Shown piece by piece: positions 16,003 to 25,147 of a stretch of DNA of 64,000 bases. A model generated the notes under the pieces. It did not search any database and was not told the DNA's origin. It saw nothing but the letters and a program-made list of their open reading frames with translations. A program made the position numbers and the translations under genes. The number at the start of each line of letters is the position of its first letter. The stretch's first letter is position 1. Source of the DNA: Glaciecola sp. UBA983 (GTDB lineage: Bacteria; Pseudomonadota; Gammaproteobacteria; Enterobacterales; Alteromonadaceae); contig DBBN01000126.1 of the NCBI GenBank assembly GCA_002292215.1, positions 44,516 to 108,515 on the forward strand. The letters run 5' to 3'.

Positions 16003-18609
16003 GTGTTAGTAGAATATCGTAAACACGTCGCAGAGCGCGCTGCCGAAGGGATCCCGCCGAAGCCGCTTAATCCAGAGCAAGTCACTGGTTTAGTTGAATT
16101 ATTAAAAAATCCACCAGCAGGCGAAGAAGAGTTTTTAATCGAACTAATTTCTGACCGTGTTCCTCCTGGTGTAGATGAAGCTGCATATGTAAAAGCGGGT
16201 TTTTTAAGTGCTATCGTTAAAAACGAAGTCACTTCGCCACTTATTTCGAGAGATGCTGCAGTACAGTTACTAGGTAACATGCACGGTGGATATAACATTG
16301 TCACTTTAGTTGATTTGTTAGATGACGCTGATTTAGCTGAACTTGCTGCTGAAGAATTAAAGCACACATTGTTGATGTTTGATGCGTTCCATGATGTGGA
16401 AGAGAAGCATAAAGCCGGTAATAAATTTGCAACAGACGTTATGGAGTCATGGGCTGAAGGAGAATGGTTTACTTCACGTGATGACCTACAAGAAAAAATC
16501 ACCGCAACTGTATTTAAAGTGACTGGCGAAACCAACACGGATGATTTGTCACCAGCTCCAGATGCATGGTCACGTCCTGATATTCCATTACATGCAAAAG
16601 CGGCATTTAAAATGACGCGTGATGGCTTAACCCCTGAAAAGCATGGTGAAATCGGTCCATTAGCACAAATCGAAGCTATAAAAGCACAAGGTCACCAAGT
16701 GGCATTTGTGGGGGACGTTGTTGGTACGGGTTCTTCACGTAAATCAGCGACTAACTCAGTCTTATGGTTCTTTGGTGACGATTTACCAGGCGTACCTAAC
16801 AAACGTGGTGGTGGTATTTGTATTGGTTCTAAAGTTGCACCGATTTTTTATAACACTATGGAAGATGCGGGTGCATTAGTATTTGAAGCCGATGTTGAAG
16901 AAATGAACATGGGTGACGTGATTGAGATTTATCCTTTCACGGGCAAAATCACTAAAAACGGTGCAACGATTGCTGAATATCAATATAAATCTGACGTGTT
17001 ATTAGATGAAGTACGTGCCGGTGGCCGTATTAACCTAATCATTGGTCGTGGTTTAACAGACAAAGCGCGTGAGTCATTAGCGCTAGGGCCAACGGATTTA
17101 TTCCGTAAGCCGGATCAACCTATTGAATCTGATAAAGGTTATACTCTTGCGCAGAAAATGGTAGGTAAAGCATGTGGTGTTGATGGTATTCGCCCAGGCA
17201 CATATTGTGAACCTAAAATGACGACAGTTGGCTCGCAAGATACCACCGGTCCGATGACGCGTGATGAGCTAAAAGATCTAGCTTGCCTAGGTTTCTCTGC
17301 AGATTTAACGATGCAATCTTTCTGTCACACCGCTGCTTATCCTAAGCCGGTGGACATTGATACACAACATACGTTACCTGATTTTATGATGAATCGTGGT
17401 GGTGTATCGCTACGTCCAGGTGACGGTATCATTCACTCATGGTTAAACCGCATGTTGTTGCCAGATACAGTGGGTACGGGTGGTGATTCACATACGCGTT
17501 TCCCTATGGGTATTTCATTCCCAGCAGGTTCTGGTCTAGTTGCTTTCGCAGCAGCCACTGGCGTTATGCCATTAGATATGCCTGAATCAATTTTGGTGCG
17601 TTTTAAAGGTGACATGCAGCCTGGTATCACACTTCGTGATCTCGTTCATGCGATCCCTTTATATGGAATCAAACAAGGTTTATTAACGGTTGCTAAGAAA
17701 GGGAAAGTCAATGCTTTCTCTGGCCGTATCCTTGAGATTGAAGGTTTGAAAGAGTTAACTGTTGAGCAAGCGTTTGAATTATCAGATGCATCTGCTGAGC
17801 GTTCAGCTGCTGGTTGTACGATTAAATTATCAGAAGAGTCGATTGCTGAATACTTAACCTCTAACATCACTATGTTACGTTGGATGATCGCTGAAGGTTA
17901 TGGCGACCCACGAACACTAGAGCGTCGTGCACGTAAGATGGAAGAATGGTTGGCTGAACCTACATTAATGCAAGCCGATGCTGACGCAGAATACTGTGAA
18001 GTCATCGAAATTGATTTAGCCGATATTAAAGAGCCAATTTTATGTTGTCCAAATGATCCTGATGATGCCAAAACACTATCAGACGTTGCGGGTACTAAAA
18101 TTGAAGAAGTATTCATCGGTTCATGTATGACTAACATTGGTCACTTCCGTGCGGCAGGTAAATTACTAGAGCAGTTCGGTGGTACATTACCAACACGTTT
18201 ATGGATGTCTCCACCGACTAAGATGGATAAAGCCGTCTTGATGGAAGAAGGTTTCTATAACATCTATGGTCGTGCTGGTGTGCGTACTGAAATGCCTGGT
18301 TGTTCATTGTGTATGGGTAACCAAGCACGTGTAGAAGCCGGTTCAACGGTATTATCAACATCAACACGTAATTTCCCTAACCGTTTAGGTGATGGCGCTA
18401 ATGTGTACTTATGTTCTGCTGAAATGGCAGCGGTAGGTGCTATTATTGGTAAGATCCCAACAGCGGCAGAATACATGGAATATGCGTCTAAGATTGATTC
18501 AATGGCGGGTGAAGTTTATAAATACTTAAACTTTGACCGTATTGAAGCATTCAAAGCTGCAGAAGAAAAGGCCAAAGCATCGATTATTCCTGCGTTGAAT
18601 ATTGCTTAA
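16003..18609 (+). CDS. acnB: Bifunctional aconitate hydratase 2 / 2-methylisocitrate dehydratase
   Basis: TCA-cycle enzyme converting citrate to isocitrate through cis-aconitate. The protein has 868 residues, close to E. coli AcnB (865), and opens with MLVEYRKHVAERAAEGIPPK, nearly the E. coli N-terminus. GTG is the start codon, with GAGGA seven bases upstream. Domain order is AcnB-type: HEAT-like domain (about 1-160), swivel domain (about 170-380, with GDVVGTGSSRKSATNS), then the catalytic domain. Iron-sulfur ligands are Cys708 (GSCMTNIGHF) and Cys767/Cys770 (CSLCMGNQ), matching E. coli 710/769/772. It has its own promoter region and a strong terminator, so it is monocistronic. Confidence 0.97.
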   Translation: MLVEYRKHVAERAAEGIPPKPLNPEQVTGLVELLKNPPAGEEEFLIELISDRVPPGVDEAAYVKAGFLSAIVKNEVTSPLISRDAAVQLLGNMHGGYNIVTLVDLLDDADLAELAAEELKHTLLMFDAFHDVEEKHKAGNKFATDVMESWAEGEWFTSRDDLQEKITATVFKVTGETNTDDLSPAPDAWSRPDIPLHAKAAFKMTRDGLTPEKHGEIGPLAQIEAIKAQGHQVAFVGDVVGTGSSRKSATNSVLWFFGDDLPGVPNKRGGGICIGSKVAPIFYNTMEDAGALVFEADVEEMNMGDVIEIYPFTGKITKNGATIAEYQYKSDVLLDEVRAGGRINLIIGRGLTDKARESLALGPTDLFRKPDQPIESDKGYTLAQKMVGKACGVDGIRPGTYCEPKMTTVGSQDTTGPMTRDELKDLACLGFSADLTMQSFCHTAAYPKPVDIDTQHTLPDFMMNRGGVSLRPGDGIIHSWLNRMLLPDTVGTGGDSHTRFPMGISFPAGSGLVAFAAATGVMPLDMPESILVRFKGDMQPGITLRDLVHAIPLYGIKQGLLTVAKKGKVNAFSGRILEIEGLKELTVEQAFELSDASAERSAAGCTIKLSEESIAEYLTSNITMLRWMIAEGYGDPRTLERRARKMEEWLAEPTLMQADADAEYCEVIEIDLADIKEPILCCPNDPDDAKTLSDVAGTKIEEVFIGSCMTNIGHFRAAGKLLEQFGGTLPTRLWMSPPTKMDKAVLMEEGFYNIYGRAGVRTEMPGCSLCMGNQARVEAGSTVLSTSTRNFPNRLGDGANVYLCSAEMAAVGAIIGKIPTAAEYMEYASKIDSMAGEVYKYLNFDRIEAFKAAEEKAKASIIPALNIA

Positions 18610-18631
18610 TATTTTATAAAAAGTAAAAAAT

Positions 18632-18669
18632 AAAAAGCCAACTAAGCTAATACTTAGTTGGCTTTTTTT
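18632..18669 (+). terminator. Intrinsic terminator after acnB
   Basis: Perfect 15-bp stem (AAAAAGCCAACTAAG / CTTAGTTGGCTTTTT) with a CTAATA loop and seven T, 22 bases after the acnB stop. Confidence 0.93.
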
Positions 18670-18704
18670 GTTATTATTACGGCTGTTAAAACCAATAAAT
18701 CCCT

Positions 18705-19214
18705 ATGAGGTTTAATGTGACTGTGCCTACTAGAGCTATTTTGTTGTTAAGTGCTTGTCTACTATTGGGCTGTGCGGTACCTGATGCTGCGGCAAATTCG
18801 ACACCTGCAACGTATTTACCTGACGGTGTTGAAATGGTGCAGTTTGGTCAAGCCAAAGTCAAACTAGCCAATCAACTTTATACCTTAGAGTTTGCGGCCA
18901 ATGATCAACAACGTGCTCGTGGATTAATGTATCGTAACGAGTTATGTGCTGCCTGCGGTATGCTATTTGATTTTGGCAAAAGTCGTTATGTCGGGATGTG
19001 GATGAAAAACACCAATATTCCTTTAGATGTAGCCTATATTAGTGCTCAAGGATTGATTATTAATATTGAACAAATGCAGCCACACACTTTACAAGCCCAT
19101 CATTCGGAGATTGCGGTGCGTTATGCCATAGAGATGAATCTTGGGTGGTTTGCACAACATCAGATTGAGGCTGGAGATAGCGTTAGGTTTATTTCTGCTA
19201 TGCCAAAAAACTAA
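18705..19214 (+). CDS. DUF192 family protein, predicted lipoprotein
   Basis: Up to 169 residues. The N-terminal signal ends in LLLGC (Cys23 from this start), a good lipobox. The rest is a DUF192 domain: QRARGLMYRNELCAACGMLFDF, MWMKNTNIPLDVAYIS and MNLGWFAQHQIEAGD are typical. The family has a small beta-barrel fold without an assigned biochemical role. Start is ambiguous: a GTG at 18717 has GAGG six bases upstream and leaves an equally good signal, whereas the ATG at 18705 has no ribosome binding site. It lies alone between the acnB terminator and lysC. Confidence 0.85.
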   Translation: MRFNVTVPTRAILLLSACLLLGCAVPDAAANSTPATYLPDGVEMVQFGQAKVKLANQLYTLEFAANDQQRARGLMYRNELCAACGMLFDFGKSRYVGMWMKNTNIPLDVAYISAQGLIINIEQMQPHTLQAHHSEIAVRYAIEMNLGWFAQHQIEAGDSVRFISAMPKN

Positions 19215-19331
19215 ATCGTTTTATACTAATGTTAGTAACCCATTACAAAAGTAATAAAAATCTAAGATGGGGTTAATTGAGTACCAAGCACCACGACAGA
19301 TTCGACTCAATTTTTACGGAAAACACACAAC

Positions 19332-20681
19332 ATGAATTCAGCTTTAACGATTGCAAAATTTGGTGGCACCAGCGTTGCCAACTATCAAGCGATGAGCGCG
19401 TGCGCCTCAATTATTGCACAGCAAAGTGATACTCGCGTCGTTGTCGTCAGTGCCTCTGCTGGCGTAACCAATTATCTTGTTTCATTATGTCATGATGAAC
19501 TTGATGCGACTCAAATTGATAGTATTATCAATGCCATTTCAGATATTCAATATGCTATTGAAAAGCACTTGCCAAACAGTGAGCAACGCACCAGTGCGCT
19601 TGAAGCATTACTCTCTGAGCTGACTTTATTAGCCAAACAACCTTCATTACGCACCAATGATATGCTTAAAGAACAAGTATTATCGATGGGTGAACGCATG
19701 TCATCGTTATTGTTTACTGATGTACTCAAAGTCCACAATGTGCCAGCCCAAGTATTTGATGTGAAGGAAGTCATGCGTACTGATTCTAATTTTGGTGCTG
19801 CGAGTCCTGATCTAGACCAGATAAAAACGTTATCCCAAGCACATTTGGCACCTAAAATTGTCAGTCATGTGCAAGTGACACAAGGCTTTGTCGGCGCGGA
19901 TGATCAAGGTCGCACGACAACACTCGGTCGTGGTGGTTCTGATTTTACTGCTGCATTATTAGCAGAAGCGCTAGGTGCGCAGTTATGCCAAATTTGGACG
20001 GATGTGATTGGTGTGTATACCACTGATCCGCGCATTACCGATAAAGCTAGACCGTTACCTGAACTAAGCTTTGAAGAAGCCGCTGAAATGGCAACATTTG
20101 GTGCCAAAGTATTGCATCCTGCGACAATGGAACCGGCGTTACGCCAAGATATTAAAGTGTTTGTTGGTTCATCCAAGGAGCCTGAAAAAGGCGGGACTAT
20201 TATTGTTCGCGATTGTGAGATAGAGCCACCTTACCGCGCTATTACTCGCCGTAAAGAGCAAGTCATGGTCACAGTTAAAACTCCCAAAATGATGTATGCC
20301 CAAGGTTTCTTAGCCAAAGTGTTTGAAATTATCGCCAAACATGAATTGAGTGTTGATTTGGTGACAACGTCAGAGATCTCTGTGTCATTTACCTTAGATA
20401 ACCCGCCTAATTCAGTTGCAGAGCGACTTAATCGTGAAACGATTGTAGAGCTACAAGATATCTGTGATGTGACGGTAGAACGAGGATTTGATTTAATCAC
20501 TGTGGTGGGCAATAACATGCAAACTTCGGTCGGGGTTAGCAGTAAGATCCTGAGTGCTGTATCAGATTATCAATTACGCATGATTTGTTTTGGCGCTAAT
20601 CCGCATAATATGTCGTTCCTTGTACAGGAACAACATAGTGATGAGATCGTCAAACAACTGCATCGTGTGTTGTTTGAATAG
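19332..20681 (+). CDS. lysC: Lysine-sensitive aspartokinase III
   Basis: Monofunctional aspartate kinase, 449 residues like E. coli LysC. It catalyses the first step of the aspartate pathway to lysine, threonine and methionine. The kinase domain opens with AKFGGTSVANYQAM and contains TLGRGGSDFTAALLAEAL, WTDVIGVYTTDPR and [16 protein letters not shown]. Two ACT domains at the C-terminus (about 305-449; VTTSEISVSFTLDN, LRMICFGANPHNMSFL) are the usual site of lysine feedback. The 117-bp upstream gap is too short for, and does not resemble, a lysine riboswitch. A second aspartokinase is fused in thrA at the end of the window. Confidence 0.95.
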   Translation: MNSALTIAKFGGTSVANYQAMSACASIIAQQSDTRVVVVSASAGVTNYLVSLCHDELDATQIDSIINAISDIQYAIEKHLPNSEQRTSALEALLSELTLLAKQPSLRTNDMLKEQVLSMGERMSSLLFTDVLKVHNVPAQVFDVKEVMRTDSNFGAASPDLDQIKTLSQAHLAPKIVSHVQVTQGFVGADDQGRTTTLGRGGSDFTAALLAEALGAQLCQIWTDVIGVYTTDPRITDKARPLPELSFEEAAEMATFGAKVLHPATMEPALRQDIKVFVGSSKEPEKGGTIIVRDCEIEPPYRAITRRKEQVMVTVKTPKMMYAQGFLAKVFEIIAKHELSVDLVTTSEISVSFTLDNPPNSVAERLNRETIVELQDICDVTVERGFDLITVVGNNMQTSVGVSSKILSAVSDYQLRMICFGANPHNMSFLVQEQHSDEIVKQLHRVLFE

Positions 20682-20812
20682 ACGCTAATAGTCAGCGACA
20701 TAGACTTGTAAATGTTGCGTCCGGTTTGCTAATGTTCGGACTTCATCTGCAATAACAGCAAACCCTCATCCTTTTATTTACTAATGATGTAACGGCGATA
20801 TACGGCGGAACT

Positions 20813-21619
20813 TTATGCTTTTATTACGATGCGGGTATTATTAGTTAGATTAAAACAAGTTAATGCATTACCCCATACATAGCCGGTATCTAATGCAATA
20901 AATTGTCGATCGTTAGTTTGTCCAAGTAAACTGGCCCAATGTCCGAATAATACACGTTGCTGCTCTGACAAATTAGGGTTGTGCTGCTCAAACCAAGGTT
21001 TAATAGTGGCAGGGGCTAGATTAGGCTGCATTTTGGCATTAAAATCTAATGCGCCATGTACTGTGATATACCGCATGCGGGTAAACGCATTAATAATAAA
21101 CCTTAGGCGCTGTTTTCCCGTTAATTTACTATGCCAAGAATAGGGTTGATTACCATATAAAGTATTAATTTGTTTAGCAAAATCGGGCTGTTGTAACAAA
21201 CATTGAATTTCATCAGAATAACGAATCGCTTGTGCGAATGACCAGCCAGGATAAAGTCCTGCGTGGCTAATTAATGTATTGTCATCATATTGATAAGCGA
21301 GAGGGTACTGTCTGAGCCAGTCGATATATTGGTTAATTTTTTTTGATTGGAGTAAAGGCGCAAGCTTATCACTTGGCTTTACTTGCTTTAGCCCAGCTTG
21401 TGTTGTCAATAAATGTAAGTCGTGGTTGCCTAATACCGATGTGAAACTGTTACCCAGTGAATAACATAATTCGAGGACACCGAGGGAGTTTTCACCGCGA
21501 GCAACTAAGTCGCCCACGGCAATTAATTTATCTTGATGAGGATTGAACCCTATCTGAGTGAGGAGTTTATCCAGACCAATTAGACATCCTTGAATATCTC
21601 CGACGACATAATCAGTCAT
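20813..21619 (-). CDS. apaH: Symmetrical bis(5'-nucleosyl)-tetraphosphatase
   Basis: Metallophosphatase that splits Ap4A into two ADP, 268 residues. The metal-binding motifs of the calcineurin-like fold are at the N-terminus: GDIQGCL, GDLVARGENS and GNHDLHLL, followed by SHAGLYPGW. Last gene of the lptD-surA-pdxA-rsmA-apaG-apaH cluster, 19 bases after apaG, the same order as in E. coli. The C-terminal part (FGHWASLLGQ, ALDTGYVWGNALTC) is typical of the bacterial symmetrical enzyme. Confidence 0.95.
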   Translation of the reverse strand: MTDYVVGDIQGCLIGLDKLLTQIGFNPHQDKLIAVGDLVARGENSLGVLELCYSLGNSFTSVLGNHDLHLLTTQAGLKQVKPSDKLAPLLQSKKINQYIDWLRQYPLAYQYDDNTLISHAGLYPGWSFAQAIRYSDEIQCLLQQPDFAKQINTLYGNQPYSWHSKLTGKQRLRFIINAFTRMRYITVHGALDFNAKMQPNLAPATIKPWFEQHNPNLSEQQRVLFGHWASLLGQTNDRQFIALDTGYVWGNALTCFNLTNNTRIVIKA

Positions 21620-21638
21620 CGGTTACCAACAACCCATA

Positions 21639-22016
21639 TTAGTTAAGGGCATTAGCAACGGCCAAAGAAAAAACATTGATAGGCGCTTTAAATAGAGTCC
21701 CATCTTTAAATTCGAATTCATAATGGCCTTGCATGGTACCAACAGGGGTGTCTAGTACCGCGCCGCTACGATACTCAAAACTCTCGTCTGGTGCAATAAC
21801 TGGCTCTTCGCCAACCACACCAGCACCACTCACTTCTTGAGTGTCACCGTTACCATCAGTTATTAGCCAGTAGCGGTTGCGCAATTGCAATGGTTCAAGA
21901 CCGATATTCGTCATTGTTATGTGATAAGTAAACGCATACCTTATAACATTATCACCTGTATGCTGCCCGATAAACTGCGTGTTAACTTCAATAACAATAT
22001 CAGAGGTTGTTTGCAT
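21639..22016 (-). CDS. apaG: ApaG domain protein
   Basis: Small 125-residue protein (the E. coli protein is also 125) with a fibronectin-III-like beta-sandwich. Family signatures read as VEVNTQFI, FTYHITMTNIGLEPLQLRNRYWLITD, VVGEEPVIAPDESFEYRSG and GTMQGHYEF. Its role is unsettled; it is linked to Co2+ resistance and Mg2+ efflux in enteric bacteria. It lies 14 bases after rsmA and 19 before apaH in the conserved cluster. Confidence 0.95.
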   Translation of the reverse strand: MQTTSDIVIEVNTQFIGQHTGDNVIRYAFTYHITMTNIGLEPLQLRNRYWLITDGNGDTQEVSGAGVVGEEPVIAPDESFEYRSGAVLDTPVGTMQGHYEFEFKDGTLFKAPINVFSLAVANALN

Positions 22017-22030
22017 CGTTGGTTCTCGTA

Positions 22031-22834
22031 CTATTCATTTTCGTTAAACGTTGCATGATTCGCAATCAAGGCGAATTGCGCTAATGAAAGACCTTCTGCT
22101 CGCCAAACGGGATCAATCCCAATAGCGGTCAATCCGTCAGCATCAATCGCTGATTTTAAACTGTTTCGGATAGTTTTTCGGCGTTGATTAAATGCAAGCG
22201 CAACGACTCGTTCTAAATCCTGTAAATGATTAACCTGTACCGGCGGGGTTTGATGCGGGATTAATCTCACTACTGCACTATCTACTTTCGGTGCAGGGGT
22301 AAATGATTCTGGTGGTACTTCAAGGACAGGTACCACTGTACAATAGTATTGCGCCATCACAGATAGACGACCATAGTTTTTATGACCAGGACGTGCTGCC
22401 AAACGATTCACTACTTCTTTTTGGAGCATGAAGTGCATATCTTTGATTTTATTTGTGAAAGTGAATAAATGGAACATCAATGGCGTTGAAATATTGTATG
22501 GCAGATTACCAAATACTTTTAGTGGACCTAGTTTCGCTAATTCAGTGAAATCAAATTTCAGCGCATCCGCTTCAATCACGTTAAGTTTTTTAGACATAAA
22601 CGGATGTTCACGTAAACGCTTCGCTAAGTCGCGATCTAATTCTACGACATTGAGATGATCGACAATTTCACAAACGGGCTCTGTCAATGCGCCCAAGCCT
22701 GGGCCTATTTCTACCATGATATCTTCATTGTTAGGCGCAATAGCACTGACAATTTGATCAATGACATAATCATCGTTTAAGAAGTTTTGTCCAAAGCGTT
22801 TACGCGCTTTGTGTCCTAAGTGTGTGCTGCTCAT
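22031..22834 (-). CDS. rsmA: 16S rRNA dimethyladenosine transferase
   Basis: KsgA/RsmA, which dimethylates two adjacent adenines near the 3' end of 16S rRNA and acts as a late checkpoint in 30S assembly; 267 residues. SAM-binding motif [13 protein letters not shown] follows the N-terminal [10 protein letters not shown]. The catalytic NLPYNIST motif (NLPY) and the C-terminal helical domain ending in [12 protein letters not shown] and [12 protein letters not shown] are all present. The start codon overlaps the end of pdxA by 4 bases, so translation is likely coupled. Confidence 0.97.
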   Translation of the reverse strand: MSSTHLGHKARKRFGQNFLNDDYVIDQIVSAIAPNNEDIMVEIGPGLGALTEPVCEIVDHLNVVELDRDLAKRLREHPFMSKKLNVIEADALKFDFTELAKLGPLKVFGNLPYNISTPLMFHLFTFTNKIKDMHFMLQKEVVNRLAARPGHKNYGRLSVMAQYYCTVVPVLEVPPESFTPAPKVDSAVVRLIPHQTPPVQVNHLQDLERVVALAFNQRRKTIRNSLKSAIDADGLTAIGIDPVWRAEGLSLAQFALIANHATFNENE

Positions 22835-23814
22835 ATACGCCTATTTGCTAGTTTGATTGCTTTAAGGATTGCGCGGTGCAAGCTTCCTGCATCGGCTTCA
22901 CCTTTACCTGCTAGATCGATAGCGGTACCGTGATCGACCGAAGTTCGGATAAATGGTAAGCCCAAAGTGATATTCACCGCTTGGCCAAATCCTTTATATT
23001 TTAATACGGGTAAACCTTGATCGTGATACATCGCAAGAACAGTATCTGCATCATCTAAATATTTTGGATTAAAGATAGTATCAGCTGGTAATGGGCCCGT
23101 AATATTGATCCCTTCATCACGAAGTTTGTTTAACGCTGGAATAATAATATCCAACTCTTCGCGCCCCAAATGCCCATCTTCACCTGCATGAGGGTTCAAA
23201 CCACAGACATAAATATGCGGCTTATCAATGCCAAATTTCAATTTCAGATCGGTATTAATGATATGAATGACTTTATCTAAACGTTCTTGTGTAATGGCCT
23301 TAGCAACATACGCTAACGGAATATGCGTAGTTGCCAATGTCACGCGCAATCCATCAGTGGATAACATCATAACCACATCACTGGTATTGGATTGACTGGC
23401 AAAGTATTCAGTATGACCGCTGAACGAAATACCTGCTTTATTAATAATCCCTTTGTGTACCGGGCCCGTGACCACGGCATCAAAATTTTGATTCATGTTC
23501 GCTTCACATGCTTGCTTCAGCGTTTCTACCACGTAGTGACCGTTAGCTGTGGATAACTCACCAGCTACGACAGGTGCATCACACGGAATATGATGCACAT
23601 ACAGACTGCCCATGGGAGCTTTGGTTGTTTGTCCTGTATAAGGAATCAGCGCTAATTCAATATTCAACAAAGCCGCACGTTCTGCAAGCATGTCTTGGTC
23701 AGCGTAAATCACAAGTATTGCATCCCAGCTATGGTGAGCGAGCTCTACGATTAAGTCTGGGCCAATGCCCGCTGGCTCGCCTGGGGTAACTGCAATTTTA
23801 CTCAATGCATTCAT
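22831..23814 (-). CDS. pdxA: 4-hydroxythreonine-4-phosphate dehydrogenase
   Basis: Zinc- and NAD-dependent enzyme of the DXP-dependent pyridoxal 5'-phosphate pathway, 327 residues. It opens with [15 protein letters not shown], and contains [21 protein letters not shown] (with a metal-type His), [27 protein letters not shown] and the final [18 protein letters not shown]. It abuts surA (shared base) and overlaps rsmA. The next step of the route, PdxJ, is encoded about 10 kb away at 33155, so two steps of the pathway are in this window. Confidence 0.97.
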   Translation of the reverse strand: MNALSKIAVTPGEPAGIGPDLIVELAHHSWDAILVIYADQDMLAERAALLNIELALIPYTGQTTKAPMGSLYVHHIPCDAPVVAGELSTANGHYVVETLKQACEANMNQNFDAVVTGPVHKGIINKAGISFSGHTEYFASQSNTSDVVMMLSTDGLRVTLATTHIPLAYVAKAITQERLDKVIHIINTDLKLKFGIDKPHIYVCGLNPHAGEDGHLGREELDIIIPALNKLRDEGINITGPLPADTIFNPKYLDDADTVLAMYHDQGLPVLKYKGFGQAVNITLGLPFIRTSVDHGTAIDLAGKGEADAGSLHRAILKAIKLANRRI

Positions 23815-25112
23815 TAGTCCGATGACCCTTCTTCATCTAACACTTCGATAAAGGCTTCTTCACGCATTTCACGTATCCACGCATCGGTTTCTTCGGCAAA
23901 TTTACGGTTATAAATAAGCTGATACGCTTTGTCTTGTTTTTTGCGATCAGTGATATCATCAACACGGCGATCAAGCAGTTGCATTAAGTGCCAACCGTGA
24001 ACCGAACGTACTGGTTCTGATATTTCATCTTTGGCTAATTGCATTAACGCGTCTTTAAATGCTGGTACGTACATATTAGGATCTGCCCAACCCAAGTCAC
24101 CACCTTTGATCGCTGAACCAGGATCTTCGGAGTGTTTCTTGGCTAAGTCTGCAAATTCAGCCGTTCCCTCTAATATTTGGGCTTTGAATTCAAGTAACAT
24201 TGATTGTGCTTTTTGCTCAGAGAGAATAATCGATGGCTTAATCAAGATATGACGAGCATTGATTTCTTCTAATTTAGCGACTTCAACACCACGAGTTTCC
24301 ATAATTTTTAAAATATGGAAACCGGCGCCACTTCGAATTGGACCAATTAAATTATCTGTCTCTTTACCTTGGATAACTTCTGCAAACAAGGTTGGCATTG
24401 AATTGATGTTTAACCATCCCATATCACCGCCATCTAACGCTTTTGGACCCGATGATGAAGCGATAGCGATTTTGGCAAAATCAGAACCCGAATTAAGCAA
24501 GTTTAATACTTTATCTGCACGGTTACGCGCCGCAGTAATATCATCATCGGTCGGCTCAGGCGGAAAACCAATTAAAATATGGCCTAGACGATATTCTGCT
24601 TGTTCATTACCTTGCTCTTCAATCAATGACACTAATGTTGAGATTTCTTGTGGAGTAATATAAATTCGGCGACGTACATTGGCTCGGCGCACTTCACCGG
24701 TAATTAGCTCTTTACGGACTGATTCACGATAGTTTTCATAATCTAAACCGGCTTGCGTAATTGACGCGCGGAGTTGATCCAAACTACTGTTTTGATTTTG
24801 AGCAATATTTGCGATGGTTTGCTCAAGTTGCGGATCTGACACGCGGATCCCCATGCGATCTGCTACTTGCATTTGCAGATTATCCAAGATCAAACGCTCA
24901 ATCGCTTGAGTTCTTAATGCGCGGTCGGAAGGAAGCGCTTGGTTGTTTTTAGTCGCGTTGTCTTTTACCGTTTTAACTAACTCACGGATCTCGCTTTCTA
25001 AAATAACACCTTTGTCGACGATTACCGACACTTTATCTAACACTGTCTGCGCGGCTAGATTGACACTTGCAGATAAACAAATACAACCAATCAATATACG
25101 TAAAAACTTCAT
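23814..25112 (-). CDS. surA: Periplasmic chaperone and peptidyl-prolyl isomerase SurA
   Basis: Outer-membrane protein chaperone, 432 residues. A signal peptide (about 1-22, ending NLAAQ) precedes the SurA N-terminal domain (about 23-165), then two parvulin domains (about 172-275, [12 protein letters not shown] to [12 protein letters not shown]; and about 283-385, [10 protein letters not shown] to [11 protein letters not shown]) and a short C-terminal helix. ATG at 25112 was chosen over a GTG two codons earlier because AAGAG is correctly spaced. Just downstream of lptD, whose product depends on SurA for assembly. Confidence 0.96.
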   Translation of the reverse strand: MKFLRILIGCICLSASVNLAAQTVLDKVSVIVDKGVILESEIRELVKTVKDNATKNNQALPSDRALRTQAIERLILDNLQMQVADRMGIRVSDPQLEQTIANIAQNQNSSLDQLRASITQAGLDYENYRESVRKELITGEVRRANVRRRIYITPQEISTLVSLIEEQGNEQAEYRLGHILIGFPPEPTDDDITAARNRADKVLNLLNSGSDFAKIAIASSSGPKALDGGDMGWLNINSMPTLFAEVIQGKETDNLIGPIRSGAGFHILKIMETRGVEVAKLEEINARHILIKPSIILSEQKAQSMLLEFKAQILEGTAEFADLAKKHSEDPGSAIKGGDLGWADPNMYVPAFKDALMQLAKDEISEPVRSVHGWHLMQLLDRRVDDITDRKKQDKAYQLIYNRKFAEETDAWIREMREEAFIEVLDEEGSSD

Positions 25113-25147
25113 AAACACTCTTTTTATTTTTGTGTTGTTAAGACACT

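Noticed and set aside
15978-16538. 186-codon open frame on the minus strand
   Set aside because: Opposite the N-terminus of acnB; its Ser/Cys-rich translation is typical of a shadow frame.
19215-19331. Lysine riboswitch upstream of lysC
   Set aside because: The gap is only 117 bp and shows no L-box core; a 7-bp ATTGAGT/ACTCAAT repeat alone is not enough.
24259-24663. 134-codon open frame on the plus strand
   Set aside because: Opposite surA, with no ribosome binding site and no family resemblance.
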